Source: Rhodocollybia butyracea (Eukaryota; Basidiomycota; Agaricomycetes; Agaricales; Omphalotaceae). From it: 64,000 nucleotides of DNA. Shown here in pieces: positions 11,315-22,499 of the stretch (its first letter is position 1; the number at the start of each line of letters is the position of its first letter). Location of the stretch: positions 186,001 to 250,000 of the forward strand of contig JADNRY010000068.1 in the NCBI GenBank assembly GCA_015501585.1, given 5' to 3'. The notes below the pieces were generated by a model. It did not search any database, had not been told where the DNA came from, and saw only the letters and a list, made by a program, of their open reading frames with translations. The position numbers and the translations under genes were made by a program.

Positions 11315-11673
11315 ATTGTATCTTGTTGAGCTATCTCCAAGCTACAATACACATTTATACATCTTGTTGAGCTAACTCCAAGTTGTATCCACTAACATTC
11401 ACCTGTTGAGCTATCTCCTAGTGAATACTTCTTTAATTGCCACTTGTTGAGCTATCTCCAAGTTGCAACTTCCTATTACTTGTTGAGCTATCTCCAAGTA
11501 TTAGACATCACACTCACTATTACTTGTTGAGCTATCTCCGAGTACTAGACACCACACTCACTACTACTTGTTGAGCCATCTCCAAGTACTAGTTCTGATT
11601 CATATTACTGCTTGTTGAGCTATCTCCGAGGGTAATCATATTATTATTTGTCGAGCTATCTCCAAATAATAAC
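11315..11673 (+). ncRNA. Array of nine bulged hairpins in the LTR leader, copy A
   Basis: Nine units share the core TTGAGCTATCTC, with variants TTGAGCTAACTC, TTGAGCCATCTC and TCGAGCTATCTC. The core folds as a TT/TC bulge, a GAG/CTC stem and a 4-base loop. Around each core lies a stem that differs between units but is self-complementary: ATTCAC with GTGAAT (unit 3), TTGC.ACTTG with CAAGT.GCAA (unit 4), and TTATTATTTG with CAAATAATAA (unit 9, perfect). Units are spaced about 35-45 bp. This is a structural element of the transcript, not necessarily an independent RNA gene. Confidence 0.7.
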
Positions 11674-11890
11674 TTCTGTGAGTTTTGTATTACAAACTAG
11701 TTACTAACTTTACTTGAGCCTAGTTGTTTGAGTATATATTTTTTGCCTAGCGGTTTCAACAAACGGAAAGGCTTGCTCTATAATCTCATTAATTTCTCTT
11801 ATCATTTTTACTGCTGAGTTACGTACTGTGAAGGTTTGGATGAGACTATTGATCAAGTCATAACACCAATTGGGAAGAAGAAGATGACGG

Positions 11891-13060
11891 TATTTGGGTA
11901 TTTACGTGTAGGTATGCGAAAGGTGCTATAAAACAACCTAACAAAAACACTACCGCACCTAACCAGACTATCAATATGTAAGGGAGCGAGGGCGGGTTGT
12001 CAGAGATTCCCCGAGGGAAAGCTTTGTAATATCGGATGTACGCGCGCGACTGCTCCAGGTTCAAGACTGTAGCGCTAACGTGGGTAACTAAGCTTGGACA
12101 ACTCTTAGAACTGAGTCGAGGGAAGCCCAGCTGGGTGTACATATGTACGAGGGAACGTCGGGATGTCCGAATCAGTATAACCAAACCAAAACCAATAATG
12201 TGTATGTGTCCAAAACCAAATAATCAAAATCAAAACCAATACAACGAAACTAAGATTCTCCTAGGCAAACTCTGGCTCTAGCTAGGATAGTAATCTCGAG
12301 GTTTGTCAATAACCCTAGGCAAACTCTGGCACTAGCTGCTGTGACGCTGTAAAGTCCTCGACCAAACTCTGGGCCAAGCTACAATATTGTGAGTGAACTT
12401 AATCACTAGGAACTCGTACCACAATCTTAGTGGCTCGCCTAACTTCACAGGGAAGTCGACTAAGGAACCCTCACTCTGGAGCCGAATAATTCCTTACTAG
12501 AAACCGTCCCCTCTAAGGAAGCAACTAGATTTAAGGTTGATCTGGAGTTCGAGGGAACTCACACGCTCAAGACTCGATCAGATTCTCAAGTGGGCCAAAG
12601 GAAGTTTGTGAAATTCTATTACAGGCCAAATTCCGCCGAGCAAGTAATATGACAGTAAATCAAACTCCTTGAAGAAACTATCAGTCACTCCGCGGTAAAG
12701 TGTTGAGACTGGCTAACAACTTCGTGAAGCAACTAACACTTCTCCACGGGAACACATAGAGAGGTGACCAGCTACTTACTAGGTGAAGAAACTAACAACC
12801 AACTCGTAGTTAAGTAGAAAAGCGTCACACTACTAGTCCCGAGGACATCCTACGGAGCTCACTTCCTAACATACAAATCGAGGGAAAGATCCTCTGAGGT
12901 GAAGGAACACAACCAATCTTGTACAGGGGAGGTGGCAAGTAACTTCGTGAAGTTTATTACTTTCTAAAGATAACCAAGTCAGGAGGCGTCACGCTACTAG
13001 TCCCGAGGGGACGTTCTACGGAGCACTGGTCTTAGCAGTCAAGTCGAGGGCAAGAAACTT
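11891..13060 (+). repeat. Interspersed repeat R2, copy 1 (longer)
   Basis: From TATTTGGGTATTTACGTG onward the sequence matches 60,875-61,660 closely (for example AACAAAAACACTACCG and GGGAGCGAGGGCGGGTTGTC). Copy 1 has about 400 extra bases in its second half, including a partial internal duplication: GTCAC.CTACTAGTCCCGAGG occurs at about 12,825 and 12,990, and GAGGTGAAGGAACACAACCA at 12,896 and 13,062. No coding region. The class is unresolved; CCAAA-type simple sequence at 12,180-12,250 is shared by both copies. Confidence 0.6.
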
Positions 13061-14098
13061 TGAGGTGAAGGAACACAACCAATCTCGTACAGGGGAGGTG
13101 GCAAGTAACTTGTCTTATTGAATAAATATATCTGGCTTATATACTGAGTAGAGAGAGTTTAATACAAAAAATAGATCAAACAGATACGGAGAGAGACGGA
13201 AAGAGAGTGGAACAGAGGAATCTGGCTCGGAAAGGAAACTCCAGCCTATATATGGTACACACAATAAAGAAATAGTCCATTCTTGGGTATATATCAGAGG
13301 TAAAATATGATTTCGTGAGGATTAACATAGTTTTAGAGTGTTTTGATCCGAGCGAGGTTTCTCCGATTACTCCACAATTCTCCGGGGTCAGGAGTACCTT
13401 TACGCTTCATGATCACTCGCCGCCCGGTTTCCCTTGGGTGAGTTTCATTCTATTCCCCGGATAGTTCTGTCCATCCTGAGTGTGATTAACATTCTCTCGA
13501 GAAGGCCTGTTATCTAGCTTTCCAACGACACCACTTATGATAATCTCGAGCAACTGCGCTGAGTATGTACAAGTGATTCCCGATAGTCGGCTTTAACGGA
13601 TAAGACCTTCCGTGTATGATTTCTAAGATCAAATGTTTCGATTTGCCAAGGCTATCCCGGCGCGTAGCTTTCCGTAGGACCGCTAAGCATGTTTCTACCG
13701 TCCTCACGGTTGCAACCGGTGCCGCGAATAGACCTCTACAGTTTCCCTCGGGATCGTTCTGGTCCATTGTTACAGACTGTAAAGTCCACATCTTAACATA
13801 GCTCGTTGGGGGTCTTAGTGCGAGGGATGCCTTCCCTCATAATTCCTTCCCTCGAGTAACGCGTTGGCTTAGTACTTATCCCGCTTCAAGATGTCCTGTA
13901 GTCTAGAGAGTATGCACTCTTGGGTATAACTAGATTGACAATCTAGCGTTACATCTCCGGGCAGCCCAGGTATCCTCGCTAGCTGGGCTCTAGGCTACGC
14001 TTGTGGGCGTACCTTCACGGCTCGCTGAGTATTATTGTTAAGTTCTTTGCCTCGGCAACAGCTATCACGCTTGGGCTCCGTATAACTCTCTTATTGCA
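13061..14098. other. No supported feature
   Basis: The tail of the internal duplication continues to about 13,130. The rest holds no coding region or repeat I can support. The short open frames around 13,510-13,800 on both strands overlap each other and show no domain. Confidence 0.4.
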
Positions 14099-16860
14099 TT
14101 GTATAACACGTACAAAGTGTCAAAATGTACGGTTACACGCCTTAGGCCGATTTCAGGCCTAATAACGGTCTTTCCGCAGCCATACTTGGAGTACAACTCA
14201 ATCTGTGAATACTACCACCGCTATGTGGCATCTTTCAGCAACAGGTCCTTCACGATTTTCAAAATTCCCAAAATCTTTGACCAGGAAATCCATTCCCTAG
14301 CTTGCACACACCCCGACCCTCTGGCCATTGATGATTCTTTACCTTTGGGTGATGCTGCCACGCAGGCTGCTATGGAGGTTGATGAACAGGGTGTCCTCGC
14401 CGCCTTGATTCACACCACCTCCTTGCTTCGGGCGTTGGCAACGGGCTTGTTACCTGAAACGTGTGTTTGGTACACTGAGCGCTTTGGAAACAATGAGATT
14501 CCTTTTGATGACTGGGTAAACCAGTACAGGATTGAACAAGATGAGAATGCTGCTAGTGTTAATCGCAGCATTCTGAGCAAGCTTGCATCTGATGGACTTG
14601 GCAAGCCTGATGAGCAGAAGGAGGGCTATGAAGGATCAGCAGAGGTGGTGCAGGACAAGAGATCTGAGACCCTTGAGAAGTCTGACAAGGAGGTTGATGA
14701 CAATTCAACTGACGCTCCCTCCCCAACAAAAGTTGTGCAGCAATCTAAAGCTTTCCATTGAAGCTTGGCCCATTCACTTTTCAATGGAGACAAAGAACTT
14801 CTTGTTGACTATGCCAGCTCCCCTGTTCCCAGCACTCCAGCTCTGTTTGCCACTGAAGGATGTGTCGGTACTGAGGGACCCGCTTTACCCACCTCACAAG
14901 TGGCACGAATGGCCAAACTCTGTGCTCTAGCTACCCAGAGCACACAAACGCAATTGCCCAGTCATGCTCAGGTGGAGGAGCGTTCTCCTGCCCGCACGCC
15001 ACCACAATCAACATATAGTCATTGTGGCCGCCGACTTTTCAAGAAGGCGGTCATTGATCCGGAAGCAATTGAAGACAGCCATGATGACAATGACTACACA
15101 AATGGTGACGATGAAGAAAGCAATGACAATGAAAAAGCTAGCGCTAACATTGACAATGAAGAGGAACTCCAGTCCGGGCGTCGAATGACCAAAGGGAAAG
15201 CATCATGCACCAGTCCTGTGAAGGTGCGGGAGCCCAGGAATGAGGAAGTCAATGTAGCGGCCGGGGGGCATTGCCACAGGATGCTAAGGATTGTCTGGAT
15301 ACACTGATGGCGAAGCAAGATGAGGAGATTGAAGCCATTGCACGTGAATATGGCAAACCAGTGGAGTTATGCTACAAGTATGTTGATGGGGGAGATTCTT
15401 GTTCCACACATGCAGTGACCTACTGGAACATATGGCAACAGTGGTATTCTATTCATGGTGAATAAAAGAAGCCCATGGAGAGTATGTGATTCATTTTGTT
15501 CTTACCCTTTCCCCCTGAGTGAACGATTTTTTTCAGTGCCAGTTTCCGAATGGACTGGGGTGGTTCGTAAAGAACTAGATACCTTCCTTCACGGAAAACT
15601 ACCCAATGAAGACTTCAATAGTCCTGAAGCTCGGGAAGAGGCTCTGGAAGAACAAATCAACTGGTACTGGGAGCATCACAATGCACTCATTGGGGATATG
15701 ATTGCAAAAGGAAGGGGTTCCATGATTGCCACTAAGATTCTGCGGCCAATCGTACAGATGGTGAGTACCTCCTTATACCTCCTTTTGACTGTTCTTCTGA
15801 CATTCAAATCTAGGCAAATTGAGCCTATCATGAGATGGGATACCATATGGGTGGTTATGCCTGGCATCCTAATGCCCAGCCCAGCATCTTCTTGGGGACC
15901 AAGGCACTGGAGAAGGTTAAGGCTACAAACGGCATGCAGATGTTCTCTCAAGCTTGAGACATTGGTACACAAATTGTGTATGTTCCTTCCTTACAGTTTC
16001 TTCCACATTTACCTTTGTTTCTTCTAGCCTCGCACAACTGGTTGAGCGTCAGGTAGAATCAGAACTTGCAGAGCTCTACCAACACTGCGTTTCGACAACA
16101 AAGGAACCCCGGGATCACCACCGTGCTATCCTACCACGTATCCTCGCCTATGATCTAAGTAAGTCACTACATTACTTGCTACCAAAACCCATTTTGATGG
16201 GCCTTTAGATTGTATTTTCGATAAGGGAGATGTCACAAAGCTGAACTTCGCAAATTTTGTGGCCTCCACATGGAAACATCAAGTTCGGGTGAAGAATTGG
16301 CCAGTTGGTGTACCATTTTTTCAGGTTGGTGTTAAGACAAAGAAGGGCTTTGTGATTGGTGTTGCGGCGCTCAACCGGTACAAGGCCAGTGATTTGAACA
16401 AGATATGTGGACCGCATATGGAGCAAATCCAACAGGCTGTTGATGGCAAGGAAGTCAATGATAATTTGCAGTACTTTGAGGTTGAATGGTGGACAGATGG
16501 TACATTTATCATTCTGGCATTTTCTTGTTGATCTTAAAACTTTTTGTAGAGGAGCGCGCATGTTTGAGACTTCAGTGGTCCACAATTCCTGTTGTTTCCG
16601 ATACTGAGAACAAGACCATTGTCTCAGTAGCTCACTCAGAATCATATTGTATGGTTCATGGTGATGCAGGTAAGGAGGAGGAGAATGGTGCTACTACTAG
16701 TCAAGGACATGTTGTCCAGCTGTCGCTCTTTGCCAGCGACTCTGATGATGATCAGTGTGACTGCATTGATTCCAGCCCATCTCGAAAGAGCACTGATCCG
16801 GGTCAATCGGGATTAGCGCAACCTCTGAAGAGTCGCCGTGGGCGCCCAGCAATTATATAA
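14099..16860 (+). CDS. Uncharacterised multi-exon protein, transposon-associated type
   Basis: Plus-strand coding blocks at 14,099-14,758, 14,765-15,280, 15,271-15,465, 15,540-15,760, 15,815-15,950, 16,030-16,160, 16,205-16,500 and 16,540-16,860 read as one long protein with short introns and at least one frame break near 14,760. Visible parts are a region with IHTTSLLRALATGLLPETC, an acidic low-complexity middle (Asp/Glu/Asn-rich, about 15,070-15,170), SEWTGVVRKELDTFLHGKLP, INWYWEHHNALIGDMIAKGRG, and a C-terminal half with FANFVASTWKHQVRVKNWP and YFEVEWWTDGTF. The last exon ends in a basic patch (SRRGRPAII). I recognise no catalytic motif. Proteins of this look recur in mushroom genomes near elements. 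The frame breaks suggest a decayed or mis-spliced copy. Confidence 0.45.
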
Positions 16861-16974
16861 ATATCTATGCTTTTTTCCGCCAACATGTTATGTACGTTTT
16901 GTCAATTACTAATATTTATTAACTTGAGTGCTAAATAAATGAATTTGGTTTGGGAGCATGAATCCACGCTAATG

Positions 16975-17100
16975 TTAAGTTTGCTCTTGGTATTACCGAG
17001 CTTGGTACTACCGGGTTTGGTACTACCAGGTCTTGGTATTACCGGCTTTGGTATTACCGACTTTGGTACTACCAGTCTTGGAAGACTTGGGTATAATATT
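16975..17100 (+). repeat. GGTANTACC minisatellite
   Basis: Six or seven tandem units of 15-16 bp, consensus TTGGTA(T/C)TACCGGN, where GGTANTACC is near-palindromic. It follows directly after the uncharacterised gene at 14,099-16,860. The same motif occurs at three other places in the window. Confidence 0.75.
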
Positions 17101-17127
17101 ACTGTCTTAGCTCAGTGGTTCCAATAG

Positions 17128-17820
17128 CATGACCTGCATCAAGGAGTAGATGCCATTGTGAACATTGGACAGGGAACAAAGGCTGGCTGGGAGAGAAAGA
17201 CAAAGCTTTGGCACAACTCCTAGTAATAGCCATACATGTACTTTCAAATTCCAATAACCTCAGATAGCGTTCAAGCTATTACCTATATACAAATTAATTT
17301 ACATACACATATGTTGTGTAGCTGTCTATTCAGGATTGTACACAATTCAGTTCATCAAAAAATTAGAAGCACATAGTTATAAATTATGAGAGGACAAATC
17401 ATTGTTGGTGTGATCATCTTTCAACATCATTGGGGGACTTTCCACATACATCACAAACAAAACAATTTGAGATGTCTATTTGGTCTTGTACTACAGTCCA
17501 CAGTCCACAGTAGACTATACTATAATTTCTTTTTTCTACATAAGTGGCATTTTGCAATCAAACATGGTACAAACTGTAAACTTTAATATATATCCCACTC
17601 TAGATAGTAAGGATTAGTAGTCTAGGGATAGTAGTAGTGGCTAGTAGGGTAGGGATGCGCTCAGCTCAGAAAACACCTTTAAAATTTCACTCTGGCAGCA
17701 GGAATCATCATGTAGCAGTCAGATAATGATCAGGCTGTGAGCCTATTTAGCAGGCCCAATGCATAGTCTCTGGTAGGGATTGAAGGGGATGGCTCTGGGC
17801 CCCAGAAAAGAGATTTGAAA
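17128..17820. other. No supported feature
   Basis: AT-rich sequence without a credible open frame. Short direct echoes (AAATTTCA.TCTGG at 17,683 and 17,817) are the only structure noticed. Confidence 0.4.
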
Positions 17821-17823
17821 ATT

Positions 17824-18011
17824 TCAATCTGGTAGTACCGAGGTGGTAGTACCAGACCAGGACCCCTGGCACCTGGGCCTCGGTAGTACCGACCTTGGTA
17901 CTACCCAATCCGGTAGTACCAAGGTCGGTAAATGCCCGGTACAGCCTGCCCCAGGGGGTCAATATTTGATGAAAAATTGGCCCTAAGTTGGGACATTGAA
18001 AGGGGTGACTG
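17824..18011 (-). repeat. Short interspersed repeat (SIR), copy 1
   Basis: Read on the minus strand it starts CACTTCAGTCACCCCTT, continues through GGGCCAA, TTGACCCC and CCGGGCATTTACCGACC, and ends in several GGTANTACC palindromes. The copy at 63,426-63,572 has the same order with different palindrome numbers. Its CACTTCAG end cuts the gag-like frame that begins at 19,904. Confidence 0.65.
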
Positions 18012-19904
18012 AAGTGCGGATAAGGTCGTCGCTGCTTGTCCCAAGGAATGCGCCAAATTACTGCCGCTAGCAAACGGGTTTTGGTCTGTCATGAAATGAA
18101 CAGGTAATGTGGACTGGGCAGGTGTGGATTCTAGAGGTGGACTCTTTGGTTTAGTAGCATATGGAATTGGAGGAGAAGTAGTTTTTGGCCTTCACAATTC
18201 CATACTTCCTGCTCGTGCTGTCCATTTGCTTAATCGCGCCTGGTCTCTAGGAGGTACTCCTCCTTGAAGAATTCTAGGGGATGTTGGCGCTTGTCCCGAT
18301 ACTGGCCTGGAAGGCGGTTTAGGCGGTGAGAGAGGTCGGTCCTGGGCTCGGTTAACAGTTGCCGATTGTGAGGTGATAGTCAGAGTGTTCCTATTTAGAC
18401 CGGGCAGTTGTTGCGCTATTGTTGAGAATGTTGGAGACAACTCGTATGGTTTGTGTGTCCTGGGTACTCGTTCCCCTATATCTAGTTGTCGTACCAGATA
18501 TGTGGTGGGGTCCCTAGCATAGCGCCTTGCATTCTTGAAAAGGTTTTCTCCTTGAATTGCTAATTCATGCGTTACGTGTGGCATACCTAGCATAAAGCGA
18601 TCCGACCGAGCTATCCAGTAAAGGTAGCGATCCCTACTGCCGCTTAAATGAGAAGTGTTATCCTTGCAAATACTTGCCATAGCCCTTTCCTGGTCAGCAT
18701 CACTCCAAATTGGGGTGAACAAGTATTGCGTATGTCCAAATTCAATGTGATGTTCCCTAGTTTCGCGCACCAGGTTGGGCATAACCATTGTGCTAGTTGG
18801 CGTGAGTATGCATAGTCTTTCCCAATGAATATTAACTGTTCCGGTGGTTGTTGGCGGGATGGTTACTGTACGAGCGCGCTGTTCCAGGTAGATCCTTGTT
18901 TCAAATATAGAAGAGTATTTCGTTAGCAAAGGTTCTCTTCTATTGTGTGCATCTATAGCCATTTCATAAAGAGCGCGGGCTTCGGGATTCATAGTATCCA
19001 GGTTTCTAGTACTGTCCCCTACCAGCGGGTACCCGGAAGGTATGGGCATATGTTGTTCGTTGTGAGTGGCGCGACGCAATATGGTCGGGTCCAAAAGAAG
19101 ATTGTACATCCAGAGTATGTTGTTATAGTTGGTGACCAATTCTAAGAAACTCCTGGTAGTGGCATTAGCGAGTACTTCGTCAAACTGAGTAGAAACTAAT
19201 GCGAAGAACCGTTGCCGCAAGTTGTCGAAAGTTACTGTAGGTTGAACTCAAATACCCATTTCGTGAAACAAGTAATGAAGGACAGCCAAAATACCGGTTG
19301 TAGTTACCCTTTGGATATGAATAAGATCCTCAAGATTGAGCATCGTTTGCAAACTCGCTGTTGGGAGGACCATGGGCATTCCGTTAGTGGTCATGGGTGG
19401 GCTGAGGACTCGATGTTGGCGACTGTAGTTGGCAGTGTAGTTAATGCGCCAATCCTGTGATCCATGGTGAAAGGTCGGTTGTGCCGGAGATGTGGTAGCG
19501 TCCCTAGGGGGTGGAATCCGTTGTTGAGCACCCGGGGTTATAACCTCTTCTGTGACGGGAGAGAGTTGGGTCCTGGTACTGGTAGGTGGAAAGTTAAACT
19601 GAATCTGAGGGATGTTTTCCGTGACGGGTGTTGGAACCATGGTTGCGCCATAAACTTGTGGGTATTGGGGAGGCATATAGCTTATACCCGGCGTCATGGG
19701 GCTATCGCCTGGTTCGGGAGGTGGATTGAATAGAGCAAAGTTTTCTGGGAGAATTTTGGTAGGGGTTTTGTCAAAAGACATTGATGATGTCTCCTGGGCT
19801 GGTGCCAAAGAACTTGAAGGGGCGGAAGTGTCTTTGTTCTTTTCCTTGCAATTCCTTTTGCTGTTTTTTGTCATGCTGGAGTTTCCAGTCGTCGTATAAG
19901 ACAT
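18012..19904 (-). pseudogene. Gag-like or accessory protein of unknown family, two in-frame TGA codons
   Basis: A single minus-strand frame runs from ATG at 19,904 to the SIR insertion at 18,011, broken only by TGA at 19,248-19,250 and TGA at 18,192-18,194. The N-terminal third is Ser/Thr/Pro-rich (residues 1-140). A helical domain follows, with RQRFFALVSTQFDEVLANAT, LVTNYNNILWMYNLLLDP, MAIDAHNRREPLL and RYLYWIARSDRF. The C-terminus is Pro-rich. No zinc knuckle or enzyme motif is visible. It is divergent from the gypsy pol starting at 20,690, with about 790 bp between. It may be an antisense accessory gene of that element or the gag of another one. Both stops are TGA, compatible with CGA-to-TGA transitions but not proof of them. 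Confidence 0.5.
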
Positions 19905-20689
19905 TCCCTAGTTGATATGAGATTTGCTATAATGTAAGGATCTAGGCGGATCCTTATTGCAATGGGATAGTAATGTACTATCTCGAATAGAAGCGACAGA
20001 AAGTTTCCGACGGGATGATTCGAAGATAGCATACTCGATCTGAGAATGACAACAACGCAAGGAGTGTGAACGGAACTTGGAATGAGTTTAGAATGAACCT
20101 AACGAGTAAGCCTAAGAGAGGAAGTGTTCCCGACTCTGAGGGTAGGACCCACTGAGTGCAAGCGTTTCCGATGACAATAAAGCGTGGGCGGGAAGTCGAG
20201 CGGAAGCTGACTTAGCATTGCGCAATGGATCGGAAACGAAGAGAGTTATATTGCGGAGTGTAGAAAATGATAGAGTGAAGAAACAGAGTAAAGGAAACTG
20301 ATAAGTCGAGAAATGAGTTGGTAACTGGGGGGTTGTTTCAATATAGCAAATCTAAGGTATCAGAGATATCGAATGAGTATTTAAGAAGAACAGAAATGTA
20401 CAGGGTCGCAAAAAGTACTTAGGCAATTGATTAAGGTGAAAGGGAGAGAAACTACAATGGACAAGCGGAAATGGAAGTAATACAAGGGCATACCTTGAAA
20501 TAGAACAAGGCATCTAGGGAGACAGAAACTGGCTAATATTGGATACAATTAGTGAAAGAGTTACAAATGGATCGGAACGTCGGGCTATGGTTAGCGCAAT
20601 TGGTCTAAGTTCATGAGCGGGATTGGCGGGATGACAAGCGGTAGCGGAATCGACGGGGCGAGACGCGATGGAGTGCGGGAGTATGGGGC
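19905..20689. other. Spacer between divergent frames
   Basis: No credible coding region. This is where an LTR or shared promoter of the gypsy element would be expected, but I found no matching sequence downstream of 25,830 and no TG...CA repeat. Confidence 0.35.
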
Positions 20690-21280
20690 ATGACAAGGTC
20701 TACCAAGAACCTATGCAGAGTTGACCAAATATTGTTGGAAGTTGATAGCGTGAGACAAGCATTTAATGATATTTTGCTATCTACTACCTACCAGCATAAT
20801 CGACCTGAGGGAAAAACCTCTAATCAACAATTGGGACCCTCTCAAAATTCCACTGGGGGACCGGTATATAAAGGAGGAAGTTATCAACGGAATGTTACGA
20901 GACCCGCAGGTAGGCAAGCAATCACCGGGGATAGTGGGGAGCAGGAAGAGATCATAGCAAATGCAGTTACTGAGGAGTTACCTCCTTGGAGTGCCTATCC
21001 CAGAGTCCCCACTGAAGTCCGGAATAAAAGATGGATGGATGGAGTGTGTGCACTGTGTGAAGATCCCAACCATAAGTATCAGGACCATTTCAAAAGGGGA
21101 AGACAAGGGGAAACTGTAACTGCTAGAGCTGCTTTTGCAGATTATGATGCAGCAAACAGTGAACCAGACGATATGTATATTGAGATTGAGGGGTTTGACC
21201 ACCCAATCCACATTGATGATCCCATTTTAGATGGACCCATGGAAGGAGGAAATGATAATGGTGAAACCTCGGGAAACTAA
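20690..21280 (+). pseudogene. Gypsy Gag C-terminal fragment
   Basis: 196 codons. The last third has RWMDGVCALCEDPNHKYQDH, which looks like an eroded CCHC zinc knuckle (C-x2-C-x4-H kept, the final Cys not obvious), followed by an acidic tail. Gag would package the element RNA in the cytoplasm. The capsid part upstream is missing. Confidence 0.6.
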
Positions 21281-21369
21281 GTCCCGGCACGTTAGAATCA
21301 AGGGAACTAACGAGCCGGAGTGCAACAGTCTTCCCTGAAACGTTGAGAGCATCTAATATTGAGGGAGTA

Positions 21370-21805
21370 ACACTTAACTCAAGATCACAAGATGCATTTA
21401 TTCTTCCAGTAAAAATTAATAACCAGAACTCCAAGTCTCAGTATGCACTCATTGACTCTGGAGCATCAAGAGGAGCTAGAGTATGCTATTCCATTAAAAT
21501 TATTTGATGGTGAATACACCTCAGCAGGTAATATTACACATGCATTTGAGACTAACATGATACTTGAAAACCATATGATTCAAAAAATATACTTTCTTGT
21601 AACAAAACTTCACCCAGATACCCCCATTGTGCTTGGAATGCATTGGTTACGTGAATGGAATCCTGCCATTGATTGGAAAAATCTTTTGATCAAGGTGTCC
21701 AACTATCAGGAGCACAAGTCAAAGATATACCTGAACTTGGAAGCACAGGAAATTCCAAACATCCAGTGCATATACCCAGATTACAGAGGCAGAGGGTTGC
21801 AATAG
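21370..21805 (+). pseudogene. Gypsy aspartic protease
   Basis: The active-site motif QYALIDSGAS is encoded at about 21,440-21,470 (Asp codon 21,454). The rest of the domain (LKLFDGEYTSAGNI, TPIVLGMHWLREWNPAIDW) is in another frame from 21,470 on, so a small indel separates them. The final HWL..WNP.IDW signature is typical of gypsy proteases. Confidence 0.75.
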
Positions 21806-22475
21806 AAGAGGTGAAGGATGAGGAGGAGCTTCAAGCCAAGTCAAAATTGAAGTTGGGAGTGGATGAACCGTTATTATTACAAGAAGAGGAAGTACGAGAA
21901 TACAGGAATAAGGTAAATATAACTAAAGAGAGAAGTAACGAGCCGAGTAGAGAAAAGAATAAACGGAAGGAACGTGACTCAACTCGGAGTCCGCGCAGAG
22001 ATGGAAAGGAGACGTTGAAAGAGGGCACAAGGCCGCCAGATAGCAAAAAGGCGCCGGAAGAGAAAAAGGCGCCCAAGATTGATACGAGTAAGTTTCGGAG
22101 TAATCCGAATCAAACTAACGATAGCACAGCCACCCCAACGGCGTTTGAAACGGCAACTCCCGCAGACGCATCAAGATCCACCGGACCGGATACCAGCGCA
22201 TCGAATAAGTATCGACGTTGGGCGGAAACAACAGAGGCCGTAATATTGGGTTGGTAAGTGCCGCAACCTTTGCCAAACTGGCTAGAGACGGATGTGAAAC
22301 GTTCACACTACATCTCAAGCCAGGGGGAGCAATATATGAAGAAGAAGAGATGGAAAGGATAGAAAAGGCCAAGGCAGCTGAAATAGAAGAAGCTAGGCCA
22401 AAGCCACCAGAAGAAGAGACAAGATATACCCTGCCAGGAATGAGTGAAGTTTTAGCAAAGGACAGGGAGTAACTC
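21806..22475 (+). pseudogene. Pol linker, charged low-complexity region
   Basis: Coding in two overlapping frames. The first half is Lys/Glu/Arg-rich. The second, from 22,218, has LVSAATFAKLARDG, a helical Glu/Lys stretch and a stop at 22,470. This sits where gypsy elements carry the variable protease-RT linker. Confidence 0.5.
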
Positions 22476-22499
22476 CATCAATTTGTCCCACCTCAATAT

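Larger units (their letters stand above)
10864..11865 (+). mobile_element. Solo LTR A (1,002 bp), TSD CCAAT
   Basis: Begins TGTTATGACCC and ends GTCATAACA, with perfect 5-bp duplications CCAAT at 10,859-10,863 and 11,866-11,870. A TATA box (TATATAAG, 11,207-11,214) sets the orientation. The 5' third holds three perfect TGACTCA sites (11,055, 11,089, 11,124). Downstream of the TATA box is an array of nine hairpins. No internal retrotransposon sequence is attached. A second copy is at 53,140-54,308. Confidence 0.88.

Noticed and set aside
11315..11673. CRISPR-like array (regular repeats with variable spacers)
   Set aside because: The repeat is short and self-complementary, the variable parts pair with each other across the repeat, the host is a eukaryote and no cas gene exists; the LTR context explains it.
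12036..12281. Possible tRNA or SINE promoter box (GGTTCAAGAC near 12,058)
   Set aside because: No matching A box, no cloverleaf and no tRNA ends could be drawn; the copy at 60,875 does not keep the box.
16205..16645. 146-codon minus-strand open frame opposite the uncharacterised gene
   Set aside because: The plus strand shows protein-like composition and intron sites here; the minus frame has none.
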